DNA from: Eubacteriaceae bacterium
GTDB lineage: Bacteria; Bacillota; Clostridia; Lachnospirales; Lachnospiraceae
Assembly: GCA_910574915.1 (NCBI GenBank)
Contig: CAJTCR010000008.1
Coordinates: 1-37,708 of the forward strand
Reading direction: 5' to 3'
Length of the DNA stretch: 37,708 nucleotides
The notes under the pieces were generated by a model. It did no database searches. It was not told where the DNA came from and was given only the letters and a program-made list of their open reading frames with translations. Made by a program: the position numbers and the translations under genes. Below, piece after piece: positions 33,703 to 37,708 of this stretch. Each line of letters starts with the position of its first letter. Within the stretch, counting starts at the first letter, position 1.

Positions 33703-34341
33703 TTAATATCCGAGCGTTTCTCCGACAAACAGCACCTTAATCCTGCCAACAATGCCGCTGCGCCTTGTAATCACCGTCTGGCTGCAAATACAGTCGTCGC
33801 CAAGGCAGTGCCCGCACTTTCCAGTAGCTGCGCATGGTGTCTGTTTGTTCAGCCGGACGCAGTTTGGCGGCGAAGCGAGATTGCGTACCCGCTGAATGGC
33901 GTCTTCCACAGTAGACGTGACTTTGTTCATACCGGTAACGATAATTACCTGGTCAGGCCCATAGATCAATGCGGCAACCCGGTTGCCGTTGCCGTCGACA
34001 TTGACAAGGTGCCCATCGAGCGTAATCGCGTTTGTACTCATAAAATAAGTATCTGCACTGAAAGAATCCCGGTATGCCTGCTTGATTTCCTGCGGTGTTT
34101 TTGCCATGCCGCGGTCAATCAGGCGGAGATCCTCTCTGCTTTTTAACGCATCCAAAATGCCTGTTTCTGAAAGCGTCACAGACCCGCCAAAAGAAACAGT
34201 CGTGCCCGCCGCGGTCAATGACATGGCGGTTTTTACAGCGTCTTCTTTTGTCGGGCAGTAATAGCCTTCCATACGCCGTTTTTTCAGGTTTTGGATTATG
34301 GTTTCTGCCTGTGTCTGGTAAAAAGTTTGTTTTGGATTCAT
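33703..34341 (-). CDS. LUD-domain protein (lactate utilization protein-like)
   Basis: The 212-residue protein is of the LUD family (LutC/DUF162 related). It has VSFGGSVTLSETGILDAL, an STNAITLDGHLVNVDGNGNR block and a VIIVTGMNKV strand. It ends in a cysteine-rich stretch with CAATGKCGHCLGDDCICSQ, seen in a Firmicutes subgroup. Members of the larger family act in lactate oxidation, but this stand-alone form has no settled role. AAAGGAGG precedes the ATG on the minus strand. Its upstream side abuts a MITE-like element whose end could supply a -35-like TTTTCA. Confidence 0.88.
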   Translation of the reverse strand: MNPKQTFYQTQAETIIQNLKKRRMEGYYCPTKEDAVKTAMSLTAAGTTVSFGGSVTLSETGILDALKSREDLRLIDRGMAKTPQEIKQAYRDSFSADTYFMSTNAITLDGHLVNVDGNGNRVAALIYGPDQVIIVTGMNKVTSTVEDAIQRVRNLASPPNCVRLNKQTPCAATGKCGHCLGDDCICSQTVITRRSGIVGRIKVLFVGETLGY

Positions 34342-34371
34342 AGCAGCCTCCTTTCGAGCTATAACATCCTA

Positions 34372-34531
34372 GAGCGTGTTTGAAAAATCATTCCCGTGAT
34401 CTGCACTCCCCACTTTGCGGAGAATTTATCCCCAATTTAGTCAACATAGCCCGCTATGACTCCTAAATTTGGGATAAATTCTCCACAAACTGTGAAGCAC
34501 ATCTCACAGAAAGCATTTTTCAAACACGCTC
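34372..34531. mobile_element. 160-bp MITE-like palindromic element
   Basis: The ends are perfect inverted repeats, GAGCGTGTTTGAAAAAT, and the arms stay complementary for about 70 bp with scattered mismatches around a loop of about 20 bp. It is flanked by TA on both sides (34370-34371 and 34532-34533), as left by Tc1/mariner-IS630 type insertion. It has no coding capacity. A transposase in trans would have to move it; none of that type is in the window. Confidence 0.8.
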
Positions 34532-34533
34532 TA

Positions 34534-34726
34534 ATGAAACGATAAAATAAATGATACATCGGGGCAAAATATTTGTCAATATTCCAGGTGGAGATTCTTC
34601 TGAATTGTGGAAGATGACTGATGATCAAAATAATACAGTAGCATGATATTCGCATTTGTGGTAAGATCAACAGGAACCGTTTCAAAAACAGGGACAGAAT
34701 ATGACAGACAAGCTGGAGGAATGCAT
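34534..34726 (+). other. Leader of the AAA/PD-(D/E)XK gene
   Basis: Together with the MITE this makes up the 385-base gene-free stretch 34342-34726. It is AT-rich and ends in the GGAGGA ribosome site of the next gene. The frame is open from 34643, but that extension has no family features. I see no convincing promoter. Confidence 0.5.
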
Positions 34727-36469
34727 ATGCCAAGGAAAGCAGCAATCGGATTGCAGGATTTTGAAAAAATCATTACAAGAAACTGCCTGTATGTAGATAA
34801 AACGGATTTTATTAAAGAGTGGTGGGAAAATGAGGACGATATCACGCTGATTACACGTCCGCGCCGTTTTGGAAAAACATTGACGATGAGTATGTTGGAG
34901 TACTTTTTTTCCGTAAAGTATGCGCAAAAGGCGGAGCTGTTTGCAGGATTGAAAATCTGGCAGGAAGAGGCTTACAGAAAGCTCCAGGGAACTTATCCGG
35001 TGATCGGCATGAGTTTTGCTATGATCAAGGAAACTGATTATCAGGATGCAAGAAAAAAGATCGGATTTATCGTTGCGAATGCATATTCGGATCATTATTA
35101 CTTGTTAAAGAGCAGGAAGCTGACCGACGCGGATAAGGAATTTTTTAAAAAGGTATCCTTTGATATGGATGATGCGACTGCTACGATTGCCCTGCATCAG
35201 CTATGCAGGTTTTTGGCACAGCATTATGGAAAAAAAGTGCTGGTGCTTCTGGATGAATACGATACGCCGGTGCAGGAAGCGTATGTATGCGGATACTGGA
35301 AAGAAATGACTGGATTTATAAGGGCAATGTTTCATGCGTTATTTAAAACGAATCCATATTTGGAACGCGCGGTTCTGACTGGGATTACGCGGGTGAGCAA
35401 GGAGTCGGTTTTTTCTGATCTAAATAATCTTAAGGTAATTACAACAACGTCCAAAAAGTATGAGACAGTATTTGGATTTACAGAGGAAGAGGTATTTGAT
35501 GCACTAAAGGAATTTGGATTGGAAGATCAAAAACAGGAAGTAAAGAAGTGGTATGATGGATTCAAATTTGGAGATTGCGACAATATTTATAATCCGTGGT
35601 CAGTCATAAATTTTCTTGATGAGGGATTGCTCAAGGATTATTGGGTCAATACAAGCTCCAACAGCCTGATCGAAAAGCTGGTTCGGGAAGGCAGTGCAGA
35701 TGTTAAGCGGGTAACGGAATGCCTGCTGCGCGGGGATGATTTTTATACGGAGCTGGAAGAGGAGATGGTTTACAGCCAGTTGGAAAGCGAAGAAAGCGCC
35801 ATATGGGGAATGCTGTTGGCGAGCGGGTATTTAAAGGTAAGGCGGTTTTTTATTCATAAGGAATCTGGAACGATCACATATGTGCTTGCGCTCACAAATA
35901 GAGAAGTTGTGATGATGTTCCGCAAAATGGTGCGTCAGTGGTTTGGCACCTGCAAAAATGTGTATCATGTGTTTTTGGATGCATTGCTGTCTGGGGATCA
36001 GCAGACGATGAATGAATATATGAACGAGATTTCGCTTGCGGTATTCAGTAGCTTTGACTCTGGTACGAAGCCATCGAAAGATACACAGCCAGAACGGTTT
36101 TATCATGGCTTTGTGCTGGGGCTGATGGTTCATTTGGATGGCAGATATGTAATTACGTCCAACCGGGAAAGCGGGTTAGGCAGATATGATGTGCTGCTGG
36201 AGCCGCGCAGCAGGGAAGACGATGGGATTATTTTGGAATTTAAGGTATACCGCGCGAAGACGGAAACGACGCTGGAAGATACTGTAAAAGCTGCACTTTC
36301 TCAGATTATCGAAAAGCAGTATGCGGCAAGCCTGGAGGCAAGAGGAATCGCAAAGGAACGAATACGAATCTATGGATTTGCGTTTCGGGGAAAGGAAGTG
36401 CTGATTGACGGCGGAAAGATCCTGGAATATGCGCCTAACAGAAACGAAGAATCAAAAGGAAGTTTGTAA
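34727..36469 (+). CDS. AAA-ATPase-like protein with PD-(D/E)XK nuclease-like C-terminus
   Basis: The 580-residue protein belongs to the AAA-ATPase_like (PF09820) family with a DUF1703 end (PF08011). It begins with IGLQDFEKIITRNCLYVDKT, an atypical P-loop RPRRFGKTL and Walker B VLVLLDEYDTPV. The C-terminal domain has the nuclease-type GRYDVLLEPRS...IILEFKVYR with D and E-x-K in place. The family is often multicopy in Clostridia and Bacteroidetes; its function is unknown, with defence or mobile-element links proposed. GGAGGA lies 6 bases before the ATG at 34727. It stands alone downstream of the MITE. Confidence 0.88.
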   Translation: MPRKAAIGLQDFEKIITRNCLYVDKTDFIKEWWENEDDITLITRPRRFGKTLTMSMLEYFFSVKYAQKAELFAGLKIWQEEAYRKLQGTYPVIGMSFAMIKETDYQDARKKIGFIVANAYSDHYYLLKSRKLTDADKEFFKKVSFDMDDATATIALHQLCRFLAQHYGKKVLVLLDEYDTPVQEAYVCGYWKEMTGFIRAMFHALFKTNPYLERAVLTGITRVSKESVFSDLNNLKVITTTSKKYETVFGFTEEEVFDALKEFGLEDQKQEVKKWYDGFKFGDCDNIYNPWSVINFLDEGLLKDYWVNTSSNSLIEKLVREGSADVKRVTECLLRGDDFYTELEEEMVYSQLESEESAIWGMLLASGYLKVRRFFIHKESGTITYVLALTNREVVMMFRKMVRQWFGTCKNVYHVFLDALLSGDQQTMNEYMNEISLAVFSSFDSGTKPSKDTQPERFYHGFVLGLMVHLDGRYVITSNRESGLGRYDVLLEPRSREDDGIILEFKVYRAKTETTLEDTVKAALSQIIEKQYAASLEARGIAKERIRIYGFAFRGKEVLIDGGKILEYAPNRNEESKGSL

Positions 36470-36562
36470 AATTCTGCCAGCATTGCTGTAAACTATCTGC
36501 AAAAGAATGACGATATTATGTTAGAAAGGGATTTCCAAATTGGTCTCAAGGAGGATAAAGCG

Positions 36563-37228
36563 ATGAATGGAATAAGCGGATACAGTGCTGTGCAGGAGAA
36601 CTATGCAAGCAGTACGTATAAAAGCAGCAATCAGGCGAAGACAGGTTCTAGTAAAAAAACTTCCGGCACGCAGGGCAGGAGGGAGCTGTCTGACAAAGCG
36701 CAGGCTTTGCTGGAAAAGCTGAAAAAGACGCACAGCAATATGGACTTTATGGTAGCGGATAAGGGCGACGATACAAAAGAACTCCTTTCGCGCGGAACAA
36801 AAGAGTTTTCGGTGATCTTCTCTGCCGAAGAGTTAGAAAAGATGGCGGCTGACGAAAAATTTGAGAAAAAGAACATGGACAAAGTGTTTGATGCTGTGCG
36901 TATGACAGAGCAGATCAACAAGCAGTATGGCTTTGGGCCGGCGTCTGAAAAGGGTGAGATTTTAAAGGTCGGTATTTCGTTTAACGATGACGGTACGACT
37001 TCTTATTTTGCAGAGCTTGAGAAAATGAGCGAGAGCCAGAGGGAACGTCTGGAAAAAGCGATCGAGCAAAAGAAAGACCTTAAGGATCTGTCGATCCGTT
37101 CTAAGCGGACGCAGGTATCGGCTTCGTCTATGAAGGAGCTTGTAGAGAAGATGAACAAGGTAGACTGGTCAAAGATCCAGGAGCAGGATTTGCGAAATTA
37201 CAAGCCTGGGTTTGATTTTAGCATTTAG
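36563..37228 (+). CDS. DUF6033-like protein
   Basis: The 221-residue protein starts NGISGYSAVQENYASSTYKS. It then has LSDKAQALLEKLKKTHSNMD, a ADKGDDTKELLSRGTKEFSV block and AAELEKM-like helices, and finishes near GFDFSI. I recognise this as the Lachnospiraceae family DUF6033. It has no signal peptide or membrane segment and is rich in charged helices. Function unknown. AAGGAGG lies 9 bases before the ATG at 36563, and a strong terminator follows, so it is a single-gene unit. Confidence 0.75.
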   Translation: MNGISGYSAVQENYASSTYKSSNQAKTGSSKKTSGTQGRRELSDKAQALLEKLKKTHSNMDFMVADKGDDTKELLSRGTKEFSVIFSAEELEKMAADEKFEKKNMDKVFDAVRMTEQINKQYGFGPASEKGEILKVGISFNDDGTTSYFAELEKMSESQRERLEKAIEQKKDLKDLSIRSKRTQVSASSMKELVEKMNKVDWSKIQEQDLRNYKPGFDFSI

Positions 37229-37283
37229 CCGGATTTTGTTGACATCTATTTATCCTGAGTTTTGCAGATGATTGAGTAAAAAA

Positions 37284-37326
37284 AGCTCTGGACTCCTTAT
37301 AAATACTGGAGTTTGGAGCTTTTTTT
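37284..37326 (+). terminator. Rho-independent terminator after the DUF6033-like gene
   Basis: AGCTCTGGACTCC (37284-37296) pairs with GGAGTTTGGAGCT (37308-37320) with three central mismatches. A-rich sequence precedes it and a six-T run follows. Confidence 0.88.
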
Positions 37327-37384
37327 AAATGCATAGAGTTGTTGTATTTTTTCGCTTTTTTGAGTTTATAAAAATTTTATATTT

Positions 37385-37699
37385 TTATACATCCTTATAC
37401 ATAGATATTTTTTTGATTTCCGAAAGCTGCATGTACTTTTTGCTTAGGTCTAATCCAAATGTCTTCTCCATAGTCAAAATTACATCGTCCCGATAATCGA
37501 ACACATAATAATTCCGGTCTAAGTACGAACAGCAATAGCTTGCCAGGGAATTCCGGATTTGCCTGACAGAATGGCATTTTCCTATGAGCTGCTCTAAAAC
37601 GCGCATTACAACCAGTGTCACAAAACAAATTAAAAAATGCGCCTGTATATGATCCAAAAACAATACAATTTCAACTGTGACGTAAAAACAAACAGGGGA
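37385..37699 (-). pseudogene. C-terminal fragment of IS4-superfamily (IS1634-like) transposase
   Basis: On the minus strand the frame reads DHIQAHFLICFVTLVVMRVL, the conserved C-terminal block of IS1634-like DDE transposases. It continues through RNSLASYCCSYLDRNYYVFD and DDVILTMEKTFGLDLS to its stop at 37385. About 12 codons upstream of the block, just inside the repeat copy at 37645-37708, the frame meets TAA (37700-37702). The fragment is therefore cut off from any catalytic part within the window and is probably a decayed insertion sequence. Confidence 0.75.
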
Positions 37700-37708
37700 T
37701 TAGCGCTA
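37645..37708 (+). repeat. Direct repeat, copy 3 (reaches window end)
   Basis: The sequence is identical to 377-440 over the 64 bases that are visible. Here the repeat is fused to the transposase coding fragment, which indicates that the repeat family is insertion-sequence debris or a target region shared by such elements. Confidence 0.9.

Noticed and set aside
114..37708. CRISPR-like repeats
   Set aside because: There are only three copies at irregular spacing, with no spacers and no cas genes; they are linked to a transposase fragment.

Overview
The window looks like a chromosomal segment of a Gram-positive Clostridia, most likely Lachnospiraceae. The grounds are strong AGGAGG-type ribosome sites, moderate to low GC, a DUF6033-like protein, an AAA-ATPase_like/PD-(D/E)XK protein and a YczE-like membrane protein. 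Family calls are by eye from the translated sequence; no database search was run.

Positions 1-779 hold the tail of an upstream gene with its terminator, two copies of a 52-bp repeat, and a palindromic element of about 187 bp. Positions 780-27211 are one long, tightly packed + strand gene cluster for a surface polysaccharide or S-layer-type glycan. It opens with a small XRE regulator. Next come two GT4 glycosyltransferases, an ABC glycan exporter (Wzm, and Wzt with a C-terminal extension), a methyltransferase, more GT4 enzymes, and a coiled-coil methyltransferase that could be a chain terminator. Two GT2 + polytopic membrane protein pairs follow, suited to lipid-linked side-branch addition on the outer face. 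Between the pairs lies a nucleotide-sugar set: RfbH (E1 dehydrase), a class I aminotransferase, a TPP enzyme, a broken SDR and an intact SDR. RfbF, Gmd and Rmd close the cluster, so GDP-D-rhamnose and a CDP-deoxysugar, possibly branched, are the likely special sugars. A hairpin terminator follows at 27222.

The main finding is four long poly-G tracts of 10, 11, 9 and 9 G, each lying inside or at the end of a gene of this cluster. Two of them put SAM methyltransferase genes out of frame, and in each case loss of one G exactly restores a full-length protein. A third decides which C-terminus a GT2 enzyme has. The fourth decides whether a (now decayed) SDR reading frame reaches the start codon of the next gene. 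This is the pattern of slipped-strand phase variation known from Campylobacter, Helicobacter and Neisseria surface glycan loci, here in a Clostridia-like glycan operon.

Positions 27306-37228 are mostly ordinary chromosome: a HelD-like helicase with an unexpected C-terminal GH31 N-terminal-like domain, a YczE-like membrane protein, a small charged protein with its own promoter, argS, a convergent LUD-domain gene, a 160-bp MITE-like palindrome with TA flanks, an AAA/PD-(D/E)XK protein and a DUF6033-like protein. The window ends in the C-terminal remnant of an IS4-superfamily (IS1634-like) transposase that runs into a third copy of the repeat seen at the left end. No tRNA, rRNA, CRISPR array or replication origin was seen.
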